Assembly: GCA_017165825.1 (NCBI GenBank)
Contig: CM029379.1
Location: 20,798,044 to 20,862,043, forward strand
Direction of reading: 5' to 3'
From: Hepsetus odoe
Lineage: Eukaryota > Chordata > Actinopteri > Characiformes > Hepsetidae
DNA: 64,000 nt
The position numbers and the translations under genes were made by a program. Of this stretch, positions 1 to 11,144 are shown piece by piece. Numbering within the stretch: the stretch's first letter is position 1; every line of letters starts with the position of its first letter. The notes beneath the pieces were generated by a model. The model saw nothing but the letters and a program-made list of their open reading frames with translations, searched no databases and had not been told where the DNA came from.

Positions 1-1290
1 ACATTCCTCCAGGACCCTGGTGCTACACAAGGTGACATCAGAGACGACATAAAACACAAGACAAGGCAAGTACAGACAAGAACTAGCAGAGTAGACAACG
101 ACAGGACAATCATCCATCAGAGAGCTGCAGTATTATGAAACAAAGCAGCAGAAATTATTGGACAATATACAAGAGCAACAGTGTTGTAACTAAAGTGCAG
201 AGCACAAGAATATATAAATAAGTGGCGTGGTAGGTGGTAAGGTGGCTCATGTACATGAATGAATGGTCAATAGAAGTAGCAGGTTATTAGGGAGACATTA
301 ACAGTTCAAATGTCTGATGACCAGGGGGAAGAAACTGTTTCCCAACCTGGTAGTGGAGGCCCGTATGCTATGGAACCTTTTCATGGACGGCAGGAGGGGG
401 TGGGAGGGATCACCACAATGCTGGTTGTTTTGCGGATGCAGCGAGTGGAGAAAATGTCCTGAACAGAAGGCAGAGAGACACCGATGATCTTCTGAGCTGT
501 TCTCACTATCCATGGTTGAAGACATTGCAGTTCCTGTACCAGGCAGTGATGCAGCTTCTCAGGATGCTCTTGTTCCTCTGTAGAAGATGGTGAGGATGGG
601 TGGTGGGAGATGAGCTCTCTTCTGCTGGGCTTTCTTGGTTGTTGGATATGTGAACACCAAGAAACTTGGTGCTTTGGACCATCTCCACAGAGCTGTTGAT
701 ATTCAGTGGAGAGTGGTCCCAATGTGGTCTCCTGAAGTCAGCGACCATCTCTTTAGTCGACTCTTTCTGTCGACGCTCAAAGACAGGTGTTCTGCAGCAG
801 TCCATCAACTGTTGTATCTCCTCTCTGTAAGCCGCCTCGTCACCACCGCTGATCAGACCCACCACGGTTGTATCATTGGCAGATTTGATGATGTGGTTCG
901 AGCTGTGCTTGGCTGCACAGTCATGGTCATTAGTGTGAACAGCAGTGGACTGAGCACACAGCCCTGAGGGGCCCCTGTGTCTGGGTCTCCCAGTCAGGAA
1001 GTCCAAGATCCAGTTACAGAGGGAGGTATTCAGGTCCAGCAGTCTCAGCTTCTCACTCAGGTGCTGAGGGATGTTGGTGTTGAATGCTGAACTGTAGTCA
1101 ATGAACAGCATTCTGACATATCTGTCCTTTCTGTCCAGATGAGAAAGGGCCGGGTGGAGGGTGGTGGAGATTGCATCGTCCGTTGAGCGGTAGGGATCAT
1201 ATGCAATGGGGTCCAGTGAGGAAGGGATAAGAGTCTAAATGTGCCTTATGACCAGCCTCTCGAAGCACTTCATGATGATAGGTGTGAGTA
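1..1290 (-). mobile_element. LINE, Rex1/CR1-like, 5'-truncated copy 1
   Basis: Read on the minus strand, this is the end of a non-LTR retrotransposon: a decayed reverse transcriptase followed by a long 3' untranslated region that runs off the window start. The untranslated part (about 1-480) shares phrases with the copies at 17311 and 30738, such as GGACCCTGGTG and the text around 330-400 (pair at 17690-17755). The 5' edge is lost near 1290, the usual result of target-primed reverse transcription stopping early. The clade assignment is from recognition of the protein motifs and the ACTTG-repeat tail seen in the other copies; it was not checked by alignment. Confidence 0.8.
506..1111 (-). pseudogene. 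Reverse transcriptase remnant of LINE copy 1
   Basis: The open frame covers about 200 codons. It starts with the reverse-transcriptase motif A text LFIDYSSAFNT, followed by WILDFLTGRP. The next conserved block (APQGCVLSPLL) is readable only in a different frame, so there is a frameshift near 960-1000. Motif C, expected to read F-A-D-D in this family, reads SANDTT here, so one catalytic aspartate is asparagine. Downstream VVGLISGGDEAAYREEI and KFLGVHIS match the post-palm region of fish LINEs. It cannot encode a working enzyme. What is seen is the motif set; the clade name is inference. Confidence 0.8.
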
Positions 1291-1429
1291 TGATAAGAAT
1301 CATTTAGACGATTTAAGAATTGTACCTTAGAAAAGATTACTTGACTGTTTGCCATTCATATTTATGTTTGCCATTCATATTAAATGAGGATGAAACACAA
1401 AGTATCTAGCATACCAATGCCTTTGTTAA

Positions 1430-1656
1430 AGTGAAAACTCTTGTCTTTGTGAAACACAGCACAGCGAGCCACAATGAAACTCAACCTCTGCTCTTCACCC
1501 ACACATGCAGCAGCTATTGAAAGCACCTGGGGAGCAGTGACAGGGGTGGTACCTTGCTCAAGGTTACCTCAGGGCAACCTTCTGGTCTGGGATTCGAACC
1601 CACGACCTCCTGATGCTGGGGCAAACTCCCTAACCACCAAGCCGTCGCTGCCCTAA
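1430..1656 (-). mobile_element. SINE-A copy (tRNA-derived)
   Basis: SINE-A on the plus strand of an element runs: a tRNA-like head (A box near TGGCCTAGTGGTTAGGGA, B box near GGTTCGAATCC), a body containing CCTTGAGCAAGGTAC and GAGCAGTGATGGGG phrases, and a tail of repeated CACTTTCACTT. Here all parts are present on the minus strand: tail side at 1430, body at 1535-1575, B box at 1590-1600 and A box near 1632-1650. The A box resembles that of tRNA-Glu, which is inference. Confidence 0.85.
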
Positions 1657-1854
1657 AGAAGATGGTGCTTGCAGTCGGGAGTGAGGCTTAACTCATTACT
1701 GGGCAACAAGCTGGTCATAACATAACGTATTCTGGCCGAAAAGCACCTCCCAAGCATCTTATGATCAACATCTTGTTACAATTTGGGTGGAGGGTGGTTC
1801 TCAAGCCTTTCCCAGTTCTCAAAGAATTGAAGGCCGAGAAAACAGCAGGACAGA

Positions 1855-1965
1855 TACACAGACAAACACACACACCTAGGGGTTGCAATTAAGCATATCT
1901 GATCCACCTGACGTGCATATCTTTGGACTGTGGAAGGATGTTCTTCACCCTCCTCTAATGTTAGC
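1855..1965 (-). mobile_element. SINE-C fragment
   Basis: CACACACACCTAGGGG followed by CATATCTTTGGACTGTGGAAG matches, on the minus strand, the middle of the SINE-C family whose fuller copies lie at 24845 and 48290. Head and tail are not recognisable. Confidence 0.5.
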
Positions 1966-2775
1966 AATTTTACGATACAGGGTTTTGTTCCTGACAGTGA
2001 CAATACCTTAAAAATTTCTTTTATTTGAGCTATGAGTCTGAACAAGACCCAATAGATTCCCTGGTCAGATATCTGCTCTAGTACAGATTGAAAAGTTTTC
2101 TACTCTACTTATAAATAGCCCCTCCAAAATTGCTGTTCTCCTTCTTACCTATTATGGTCACATGACCAGATAATACCAACGGTTATGCCCGTATAAGATT
2201 AGACAATTTTATACTCCTTCCCTTCCCTGCACACAACTGAAGGGACAACTTGACATCAGATAATACCACTAACCTGACAATTCCCCAGTGAAGACCTCAT
2301 TGGCAGTTTCTTTCCTCTGTCTGTCTTCCTTTCTCTCTCGTTTCTTCCTGTCAAGGAGGCAATGGGTAGAACTCGAATGAACTTAATACGAATCTTTTGT
2401 CCTTTGAGGATCAAATCAGATAATGGAATCTCTTTCTGAACAGTTAATGTGGGAGAGTGAAGAGATTGGGCAGTTTGCTCTTCTAAATGGCATTTTTCTC
2501 TGTCTTTCATGCATCTCTTTTGGGTCAATATCTAATTACGGCTTAAATGCTAAGATTAAGAGATCGGTAAGGAAAGAGGAGCTTGTTCTGTCATCTCTAG
2601 GCACCTTGAGATGAGGCCATGGGAAGCGTTGATTTCAGATCAGCCAACACCAAACCGTGAGATTCTAAGTATTAGGAGAGTAAGGGAATAAACTGGCCCT
2701 AGATCAGACCGTTCATACTCAAAGGTGTTATTTCATTTATATGATTTTTAAACTTCTCTCGTTTTCCATTCCACA
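1966..2775. other. Unassigned DNA
   Basis: I see no gene or known repeat. Short open frames at 2256-2528 and 2423-2614 have no recognisable motif. Confidence 0.5.
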
Positions 2776-2832
2776 TACAAAAAAAAAGATATTATACATA
2801 TATATATATATATATATATAAAATCTTTTTTT

Positions 2833-2863
<31 letters not shown>
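2776..2863. repeat. TA microsatellite framed by inverted A8GAT/ATCT8
   Basis: Two TA runs (about 2797-2820 and 2834-2862) lie around a short centre. A run of A then GAT at 2779-2790 is the inverse of ATC then T at 2823-2832, so the left half can fold back on itself. Confidence 0.9.
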
Positions 2864-2869
<6 letters not shown>

Positions 2870-3089
2870 ATGAATACTTGGAATAATTGGAATGAACAAA
2901 AAACAAAGAAAAATAAATATATTGTTAAAAACAAATATGGGCACTTTAAAGTCTATTTCACATTCCTGTTAACTCCCAGTAATCTGCATCTCTTATTCGG
3001 TGACTCAAAAAGCGCCCCCTATCTGCAAAATAAAAACACATTAAAAAATTCCTTTTTTTTTTCTTCTTTATCGTTAAAATCTTCATAAA

Positions 3090-4440
3090 GCATGTACATT
3101 CTCTGATGCGGAGCAACAGCTGCTGAACACTGTAATAAAGCTTTCAGCTTGAGTTAGAGCTCTAATTTGGTAAGTACACACTCACGGTGCGTGTAAAGGG
3201 CCACTGCAGTAAGAGAGGCGGCATGTTAAGAGTGAGGCTATTAACATCACCACCATTCTACATTATCCAGCACTTTAGCTTTGCACACGCATACACACAC
3301 GCACACATGCACGTATTACAGTCAATTAAAATAATTGCTTAATCAATTGTTTGCCGCAGTCCACGTGCTGTGTAGAGGTCAGAGAGAGAGAGAGAGAGAT
3401 GCAATGCTTTCCCTAATTAGCAAAATGAGTCTCACCTTTCAGTTTTTTTTAAGTGATGGTGCTCCAGCAAGATCGTACTCTTTATTCCTTCTGAAGGGAA
3501 AAAAATAATGGGCATCATATCCTTATACTTTTCCTGCAGTTTAGATTAGTTTCTTTTTCTTTAAAGTGTTTCTGTCGACAAGTCGTATTTTTTACATTAC
3601 CATCTTCTAACCTCTCTTCATCCACAACAAGTGAACATTTGAGGGCCCTTTAAGACCAATTTGTAAATGACCTCTAATCTGATTGGCTGCCCTCTATTGT
3701 GACTTGTTTTAAAAATGGAATTGCTTGAAATATTCCTTGAGAGTGGGGGAGGCGAAATCTGAAATAGGTCAGACTGGGGGAAAAAAACATCAATATACAT
3801 CAAAAAAAGAACTTCGACAAAAGCATATATTCCACCATTCTCAAATGAACATTTAAATACAAGCCCAAACCAGCCATACTGCCACACTCAAGTATGCTTG
3901 AATATGTATGTAACTTGTATGTCTTAGTTTTGGCCATATAAAAGGCCAAGAGTGAGTCCGTTTCCACAAATGACCTTCTCGCAGCCATTCAGTCCAAAAC
4001 TACGAGGACTGAGAAGCTGCAGGCTGTTCCATTTTTCATTTTGGAATTTAAAAGTAGCTCGAGTGCCCCAAGGTGTCATCATGCTTAATCAGCTGCAGGC
4101 TTAAACGCAAAATTAAGATACAGAAGAGGACATTTCAAAGTAAATGGCTTAATTTTACAGCTGTATGGCCAGCATGATGAGAAGGAAGATGTTCTGTGTT
4201 TAATGAGTAAAAATGCCTTTGTTTATTAACTTAATTTATGAACAAACTGAATCACTTTATGCTTGTCAGTTTAATTAAGGCACTGGAAGTAATCAAATTT
4301 GCTCATTGTCATCAACGTTGGCTGGTTAGGGTTTTCCTTCAATATACTTTTGCTCAATGAATCATGGAATCATGTGTAGCCTCCACCCTTAGTGGAATTG
4401 CTAAAAAAGCTCCAACTAAAGACATTTCACTATTTAAAAT
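3090..4440. other. Unassigned DNA with homeodomain-like AT motifs
   Basis: No gene or mobile element is recognised. A short GA run lies at 3380-3400. The stretch 4000-4310 is of high complexity and contains several TTAATT/TAATTA-type words, which is compatible with a conserved noncoding element but proves nothing without alignment. Confidence 0.4.
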
Positions 4441-4442
4441 AG

Positions 4443-4585
4443 TGTCCTAGTGTTTAGGGACTAGGCCCCAGGATTGAAAGGTCATGGGTTCGAATCCAGA
4501 AGGTTGCCCTGAGGTACCTTTGAGCAAGGTACTGTCCCCATCACTTTCAATAGTCACTATTGAAAAATAGTCACTTTCATCATCC
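4443..4585 (+). mobile_element. SINE-A copy, internally deleted
   Basis: A box region CCTAGTGTTTAGGGAC, B box GGGTTCGAATCC and the CTTTGAGCAAGGTACTG phrase are present; the body is short and leads directly to AATAGTCACTTTC. Confidence 0.8.
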
Positions 4586-4589
4586 CTCC

Positions 4590-5595
4590 ATCACATAATG
4601 AGTCATATGCTATATTGCTAAATTAAGGAGAATAAATGGAGCTAAAAATATATTTCAAATGAGTCTCACAAATGGAATTAAAATTTGTTTTTGTTTCTTG
4701 ACAATTGAATCATTTTTCTCCACATTCTCACGTCAGCAACTTTGCAACTGTCCGCAGAAACAGCACTCCATGTCACTCCAACAGGAATAGGTGGGACAAG
4801 GCTGCTCTGTCTGAAGGAGTGTATAGAACTGAAAGCATGGTTGTGTTTTCATAGATAATATTACAACCATGATGGATTAACATGAGTATTTTTGCAGCTT
4901 TAACATCACTTTTTCCTAACATCACTCCCCCTGGTGGTTCTGGGGCCCTGGCGCTTATGCATTTTATAGAAAGAAATACCTCTTTTGAGTTTAAGTAACT
5001 GAACAGAACAATTGTTAAGCCAAATTGCAAACTGTTATGTTCGAAAAAGATTAAAAAGACAAAAAATAAAGTTTTTTTTTGGTAAGCCTATAATCAAGAC
5101 TGTCAAGGAAAATCTTTTTCTAGCGGGATTGTCCTTCAGTTGCAGAAGAAGTCTTCCATCTGCCCCCTCTCTGAACTCTTATTTGGTCTTAAGACAATTA
5201 AGAACCTCTTCAGGCTGTTCCTTTCGCCAACCTTGGTGTATGAATCATTCAGAGTAATGCAGTGTGAATGTGCTTAAGCACTTTTGGCAGTGCTAATGTG
5301 CTTACAGAAAGCTTAAGCAGTCACTAATCTATTCACTTGTTACAAATTTCTTCTTTGCTAGACTAGGTTGCTGCTCCTACTGTACTGCTAAACTTTGAAC
5401 ATTGTTTCTCTTCACTGCAGAACTTGATGTCCCTCATCAAACTGGGTTAAGACTCTAGGTTTTAGGCTAATTCTTTGAAATGGATCTTTTCAGACTTCAA
5501 ATATATTATTTCTTAGATCAGCATCGGTCTCATCTGGTGGGCAAAGTCATTTAAACTTGAGTTGACAAGGAATTGATGTCTTTAATAGCCTTTAA
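4590..5595. other. Unassigned DNA
   Basis: No recognisable gene. The open frames at 4773-5030 and 5012-5257 carry no motif I can name. Confidence 0.5.
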
Positions 5596-5597
5596 TC

Positions 5598-5650
5598 TCA
5601 AGTCAAGTCAAGTCAAGTAGGATTTTATTGTCATTTCAGCCATATACACC
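5598..5650 (-). mobile_element. LINE (Rex1/CR1-like) 3' tip only
   Basis: About 53 bases match the extreme 3' end of the LINE at 30738: four TCAAG repeats, then GTAGGATTTTATTGTCATT and CATATACAC. This is a very short insertion in which reverse transcription stopped almost at once. Confidence 0.75.
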
Positions 5651-5966
5651 TAATCACCTAACACCTAATCTATTAGGTTTAATGCTCAACACAAAAGGTG
5701 CCAAATTGAACCAAAGAAGAATTCTCTGGAGCAATGCCACAGAAGAGCCATTTTTGGCTTCTGAGAAGAACCTTTCAAATGCATTAAACATCTCTGTACT
5801 GGTTAAAGAATCTTTCATAGAAAAACAAGTGTAGAAACAATTTGGAAACATTACCTTTAAGAGCATATCTGCAGGTCCACAATGTGTATTTGCTGCCCGT
5901 AAACCATATCTGAATAAGAGAACGTGAAGAAAATATGTTTCTATTTTTTCTGGAGTGATGATGTGT

Positions 5967-6168
5967 AGGGTAGTGGTGGTCCAGTGGTAGGATACTTGCC
6001 TATGGCTCAAGAGGTCCCAGGTTCGACTCCCACTCTGGCACTACCACCACCAGGTCCCTGAGCAAGACCCTTAACCTTGAGTGTCTCCAGGGGGGACTGT
6101 CCCTGTAATTAGGACATGGAAGTTGCTCTGGATAAGAGCATCTGCTAAATGCTGTAGACGTAAATGTG
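5967..6168 (+). mobile_element. SINE-B copy (tRNA-Gly-like head)
   Basis: The head GGTGGTCCAGTGGTAGGAT followed by CTTGCCTA and GGTCCCAGGTTCGACTCCC resembles tRNA-Gly in order and spacing. The body has TGAGCAAGACCCTTAACC and CTCTGGATAAGAGCATCTGC; the tail is AAATGCTGTAGACGTAAATG. Related copies: 15484, 41594, 50708. The tRNA-Gly origin is inference from the A- and B-box context. Confidence 0.85.
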
Positions 6169-6169
6169 T

Positions 6170-6840
6170 TGCTTTTATTTTGTGCAGTTATTGAGGCGGT
6201 CAAGAAGGTTATTTGTGGCCGTATAAAGATATTACCTTTTGGTTCCATTTAAAATATTAACTGAATAATGCAAAGACTTTATAAAAGTGTAAATAAATAC
6301 AGAAATAAATACACAACTATGTGTAACAAATGATCTACAGTCAAGACTCCCCCATCACATAACAAGGGTAAAGCCTTCCTGACACAAACTGACACTAATT
6401 GAACGTCTCTGGAAAGCTTGATATGCTTGGAGAAGATTTTTGTTATATCAGCTATTAGGTACCTATTCATAAAAACTAGTAATAATGAATGTGTAGATGC
6501 AGGTATGTCAAAGAAGGATAAGCTAGAACCAGTTTTTGCCCTTCATGCTCTAATTAAAACATTTTGATATCACAGCTGATCACGGACCTCAAGCTCAATA
6601 TACGACTAATTTCACTCACTCCGGTGCAGGAAACATTCACATACATCATAATCCACAGTCATTAAATACTTGCACGATCATCTAGCATGTGTATAAAAAA
6701 AGTGCTTGGAAATGCCTCACAGTTACTGTCTAGTTTCAAGTAGATGAATGAGCTTCCTTTGCAGAAAAGGTCAGTGAATAATTAATTAGTGTCCTTTTGT
6801 CCCCAAAAGTTGTTTAGCGAAATGTTCTTAACCCCTAGAA
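6170..6840. other. Unassigned DNA
   Basis: No recognisable gene, repeat or RNA. Confidence 0.5.
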
Positions 6841-7311
6841 GTCTACACCTTTTGCACAATTATTAGGCAAGTGAGTATTTTTGAGAATTCATTTTAATCT
6901 GGAACAAATCCAGTGCTATCAGTCAATCCGAAATGTTAAAACCCTGAAACCCAATGTTACACAGAGGAAGTGTGAGTGTGAACATTCTCAGGGTAATACA
7001 TATGTGTTCACAATTATTAGACAACTATTAGTGTGCAGAATTATTACACAACTAAATGAAAAATTTATATTTTTCCATTTCACTAGCCACCTTTCTGTTC
7101 AATAACAGTCATAATCCTTCCATTCATGGAATCTGTCAGTTTCTTGATCTGATCAACTTTTTGTGCAGCAGCAAACACAGCCTCCCAGACACTGTTCAGA
7201 GAGATGGACTGTTTTCCTTCCCCATAAATCTCCTGTTTAGGAAAGTCCACAAGTTCTAAATAGGGTTTAGATCAGGTGAGGAAAGGGGCCAGGTCATTAT
7301 TCTTTAAGGCC

Positions 7312-7885
7312 TATTCTCCAGTGGTGGCCTAGTGGTTAGGGAGTTGCCCTGTATTGGAAGATTGTGGGTTCAATTCCCTCACCAGTGGGTTGCCCTGAGG
7401 TACCCTTGAGCAAGGTACTATCCCCGTCACTGCTCCCCGGGCTGGCCACTGCCACACAGTGTTTGCATGGGTTAAATGCAGAGGTCCAGTTTTGTTGTGG
7501 CTCACTGTGTGCTGTGCTGTGACCTTGTGTAACCTTGTGTATAGTTATAATTACACAGAATCTGAAGTACAAAACTGTTACTGCTCTACATGGCTGTAGG
7601 GACCTCCAAGCCTGTAGTGGCTCTTTTCTTCTTCGGTGGTACGGCCCTATGGGTTGGGAATCGTGGATTGGCCCCTGGCTTTTTGCGGGAATTCGCCTGA
7701 AGGAGAGGAGCAGGAGTGAGCGCTGTGCTAGTTTGGAGGTGTTTGTGACTTTGTTGGGTACAGTCAGAATAAAAGGAGAACCAAAAGGAGACTCCCGTGT
7801 CGTGCAAAAAAAAATAACACAACGCAGAAGTTCACCGGTCTCACTTGCAATGACAAAGGTTGTCACTTTCACTTTTCACTTTCTT
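7312..7885 (+). mobile_element. SINE-A inserted in Tc1 family A, itself interrupted
   Basis: The head (CAGTGGTGGCCTAGTGGTTA, then GTGGGTTCAATTCCC) and body (CCTTGAGCAAGGTAC, CTGCTCCCCGGGC) lie at 7318-7520. The expected tail text (AATGACAAAGGTTGTCACTT) resumes only at 7849, so about 325 bases sit inside the SINE. The flanks join cleanly to Tc1 sequence: TCTTTAAGGCC before and CTTTACTGGCGATCAG after are adjacent in the sister copy. Confidence 0.85.
7522..7846. mobile_element. Unclassified insert inside the SINE
   Basis: This segment splits the SINE. It includes AATAAAAGGAG near 7770, an A-rich run near 7806-7814 and a short direct repeat CCTTGTGTA at its left edge (7523, 7533). The poly(A)-signal-like word followed by GACTCCCGTGTCGTGC is suggestive of an LTR end, but no TG...CA termini or target duplication could be fixed. 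Confidence 0.4.
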
Positions 7886-8852
7886 TACTGGCGATCAGTG
7901 GAGAACTTCCATGAACGTGATGGGACATTGTCCTGCAGAAAAATCATGGTCTTCATGAAAGATGCAGATATTTTCTTGAACCACTGCTTGAAGAAAGTGT
8001 CTTCAAAAACTGGCAGCAGGTTTGAGAGTTGGTTTTGAGTCCATCTTCAACCCCTTCAAAAGGTCCAACTAGCTCATCTTTAATAATACCAGCCCATTCC
8101 AGTACCCCACCTCCACCTTGCCGGTGTCTGGGCACTCCAGGCAGGTTGTAGTTCTGGAATTTGACAGCACTGGAGGATCATGGGTTCCTGGTAGCTTCAC
8201 GTTTGATTCTTCTCAAATCTTTGGCAGTTCATTTGCATCTTTTTTTCTCAACACGTTTCTTGTGACCCTGTTGACTATTTGCCACAAATCATTTGATGGT
8301 TCTGTGATCATGCCCTAATATCTTAGTAATTTCAAGAGTGCTGCATCCCTCGGAAGGACTTTTTACAATTTTTTACTTTTCAGAGGCGGTATTCTCTCTT
8401 TTTGTGGCTCATTTTGCCTGAGGCAAAGAAGCTGCCTAATAATTCTCCATACCTTGATATAGGGTATTGATCTCCTTAGGCCGCACCCTCCCTCATTACA
8501 CAAATACATCAAATGACCTGCTTGAATCCAATTAGCATTTAAGTTTATACAGCTTGGAGTTGAATATATGCAGAAAAATTATATGGTCAAAATACTCACT
8601 TGGCTAATAATTGTGCACAGAGTGTAGTTTTCTTCACCTTTATCATCTGTGTCATCATCTGCACCAGTATGCTTTCTATATTCCTGCAGAACGCCCACTA
8701 ACTGCTCCTGCAATTATCTGTGCACACATAAATTAGAGCTTGCTATTTGAGATCTCTGTAAATCAGGGCCTTAGTAGCGCTAAAGGGAACTCAAAAGGGA
8801 AAAACTATCTAGGAGCATGATGATAAGGTGCAGGATCTAGAATTTTGGTTGA

Positions 8853-9104
8853 AAGTGAAAGTGACAACCCTTGTCATTGTGAAGTCACAGCACAGCACGT
8901 GAACCACAATGAAATTGGACCTCCGCATTTAACCCATGCACACAAACACCGTGCAGCAGTGGGCAGCTATTAAAAGCGCCCAGGGAGCAGCTAGGGGACA
9001 GTACCTTGCTCAAGGGCACCTCAGGGCAATCTACTGGTAAGGGAATTGAACCCACAATCTTCCGATGTGGGGGCAACTCCCTAACCACTAGGCCACCGCT
9101 ACCC
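8853..9104 (-). mobile_element. SINE-A copy
   Basis: Complete minus-strand copy: tail GAAAGTGAAAGTGACAAC at 8853, body CCTTGCTCAAGGGCACC, B box TTGAACCC and A box CCCTAACCACTAGGCCACC at its right end. Confidence 0.9.
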
Positions 9105-9127
9105 CAAAAAAAGCTGCCCCAAGAAAA

Positions 9128-9775
9128 GCATCTGTAGTGAGGAAACTCGGGTTGTTCAAAATATCCCATTACATTGGTGCAAATGCTTCAAAATTCTCAA
9201 AATGTGCCCATAACTCCAGAACTCTACAGTAAAAGTGACTAATCTTGTCATTGTGAAACACAGTGAAATACAACCTCTGCATTTAATCCATACACACCTT
9301 GCAGCAGGGGGCAGCTATTGAAAGGGGAGCCTGGGGAACAGTGATGGGCACAGTACATTGCTCACGGGTACCTCAGGGCACCTACTGGTCTGGGACTCGA
9401 ACCCACGACCTTCTGATCCGAGGGCCGAGACCCTAAACACTAGGCCACCACTGCCTCTGACGACTAAAGATTTAGTTCCTCAGACAATTAAATAGCCTTA
9501 AAGTAACAGCCTCTGTAGTTCAAAAGCTCTTTTGTTCTCCCAAATAACTTTGGTTAAAATGCATCTACAGATCCAGAACTCTTCAGTTTCTTTGTCAATT
9601 AAGCAGTAATGGTTTAATAAACCTCCAGAACCTTGGTACCTAAAACTCAAGAAATCATTATTTTCTCAAATGACTCCATACATTGGGTGGGACTGCTTCC
9701 TCCAGAGGATCCAGAAACCCTACCCCAAACAACATCTGTAGCGCAGAAGCTCTTCCATTTCCAGAACTCTTTAGT
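9128..9775. repeat. Decayed tandem repeat, split by a SINE
   Basis: The words GCATCTGTAG (9128; variants 9509, 9561, 9733) and CCAGAACTCTNNAGT (about 9216, 9573, 9761) recur in the same order, with CATTGG-containing text between some of them. The array is irregular and interrupted by the SINE at 9231-9457. It looks like a very old minisatellite. Confidence 0.5.
9231..9457 (-). mobile_element. SINE-A copy
   Basis: Minus-strand copy with GTCATTGTGAAACACAG, GCAGCTATTGAAAG, GACTCGAACCCACGACC and the A box CACTAGGCCACCACTGCC. Confidence 0.9.
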
Positions 9776-9779
9776 CTCA

Positions 9780-10920
9780 AAACTCGAAGAAAATGTTTCT
9801 GTACTTGTTGAAAAGTAAAAGGTGTTGTGCAACCATATCTAATAAAGCAGTATTATTGAAGGTATGATAAAAATAAGACAGTACAAAAGAAGAAACTGAA
9901 CCATGTCTAGTAAAAGTCAGGGGAAAACAACACCACCACACTTTGAGTAGAAAGGTTTCCAAAAAACGCCAGATAGAAAAGTTCAGGTTAAATGTAAATC
10001 TTGCAGAAACAAGTAAAAGGTTCAAGCAGGGGTTGCAGTCATGAAGCAGCGCTTCACAAATCATTGCAGAATCTGGAAAGGAATGTGATGACAGACAACA
10101 AGGGAAGGAGCCAAAAAGGCCGAAGGAGAGGGAGACGAGCAAACAGCCCGACAGGTGGAAAAAGCTTTGAGAGTGATGTGAACTTTCTCTGGCAGTAAGA
10201 CAAAGATCTAAAACTCATAAAATCTGCTTTGTTGTAATTATTTCTCACAAGCAGAGGAAGAGACAAGAAAGGCGAAGGGGAATATCACATCACCATTCTT
10301 TTCTCGATAAACACGTCTGCTTTTATCAGTGCGCCAATCGCCACTTTCCATCTTCTTGCTATAAGGTGCATGTTGCCCAGGAACACTCGGTTTGAATGAT
10401 CAAATATTCAGAGTATATTTCTTGCGGTCTGTGTTATCAGGGCCTTTCCATTATTATTTATGCATTCGTTTTTTTTTGCAACACACTGGCTGTCAGATGA
10501 AAATACTTGTTATTTCTCAAGTGTATTAAAAATAAATGTTGCCGACATGGTTGTGGTTATCACGCACAGTGGAGAAGAAATACAAAACATTTCCTTCATA
10601 TTGCCCTCTGTGTTTGCATGTAAAGGCCTACTGTGACGTCTGCTTATCCAAAACGTGGTCGGCCTAGATATGTTTGGTGTCTGACATTTGCTTCTTTAGG
10701 TTTTCTGCTTGCCTTCATTGCATTGCATCTAGTTCTTCAACTACATTTGTTTCTGTGGTTTAGGCCACTGATTGAAATACCTCTAAAACATGGACAAAAG
10801 CACATAGCGTGGCTTAAAAAATCCTTTTCTAGCTTACAGTATGACACACACCTTGTCAGGAAACTCAAATTTGAGACAAGGTTGTAATGATATAGGGATG
10901 CAGTTTGCATAATGCTTACC
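9780..10920. other. Unassigned DNA
   Basis: No recognisable gene or repeat family. The frames at 9777-10142 (minus) and 10633-10887 (plus) show no motif; the first overlaps the decayed repeat edge. Confidence 0.45.
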
Positions 10921-10922
10921 TT

Positions 10923-11142
10923 GAGGCAGTGGTGGACTAATGTCTAGGGAATCAGCCCCAGGATTGGAAGGTCATGAGTTTGAAACACTAAGGTAGCCTT
11001 GAGCAAGGTACCATCCCCATCACTGGGTAAAGCCGCCCCCTGCTGCATGTGTGTGTTTGGGAGAAAAGCAATGCAATTTGTTGTGTTTCACTGTGCACTT
11101 AGCTGTGTTCCACCAAGACATAGTCACTTTCACTTCACTTTG
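10923..11142 (+). mobile_element. SINE-A copy
   Basis: Head GGCAGTGGTGGACTAATGTC, body CTTGAGCAAGGTACCATCC, GCCCCCTGCTGCATGTG and tail AGTCACTTTCACTTCACTTT. Confidence 0.85.
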
Positions 11143-11144
11143 AT

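Larger units (their letters stand above)
6844..8626 (-). mobile_element. Tc1/mariner family A, copy 1, interrupted
   Basis: The ends are inverted copies of each other: TGCACAATTATTAGGCAAGT near 6853 and its inverse near 8598-8617, each just inside a TA. The content parallels the plus-strand copy at 13012 in reverse order, for example CTCCTGTTTAGGAAAG (7228-7245) and CTGCAGAAAAATCATGG (7932-7948). A block of about 570 bases at 7312-7885 is absent from the sister copy and is a later insertion. The transposase is broken by stops, shifts and this insertion. Confidence 0.85.

Noticed and set aside
5967..6040. tRNA-Gly-like sequence
   Set aside because: It is the head of SINE-B. The anticodon stem and acceptor stem are not intact and the same head recurs in three other SINE copies.
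7535..8038. 167-codon plus-strand frame
   Set aside because: It crosses an unclassified insert, a SINE tail and antisense Tc1 sequence, so it is a chance chimera.
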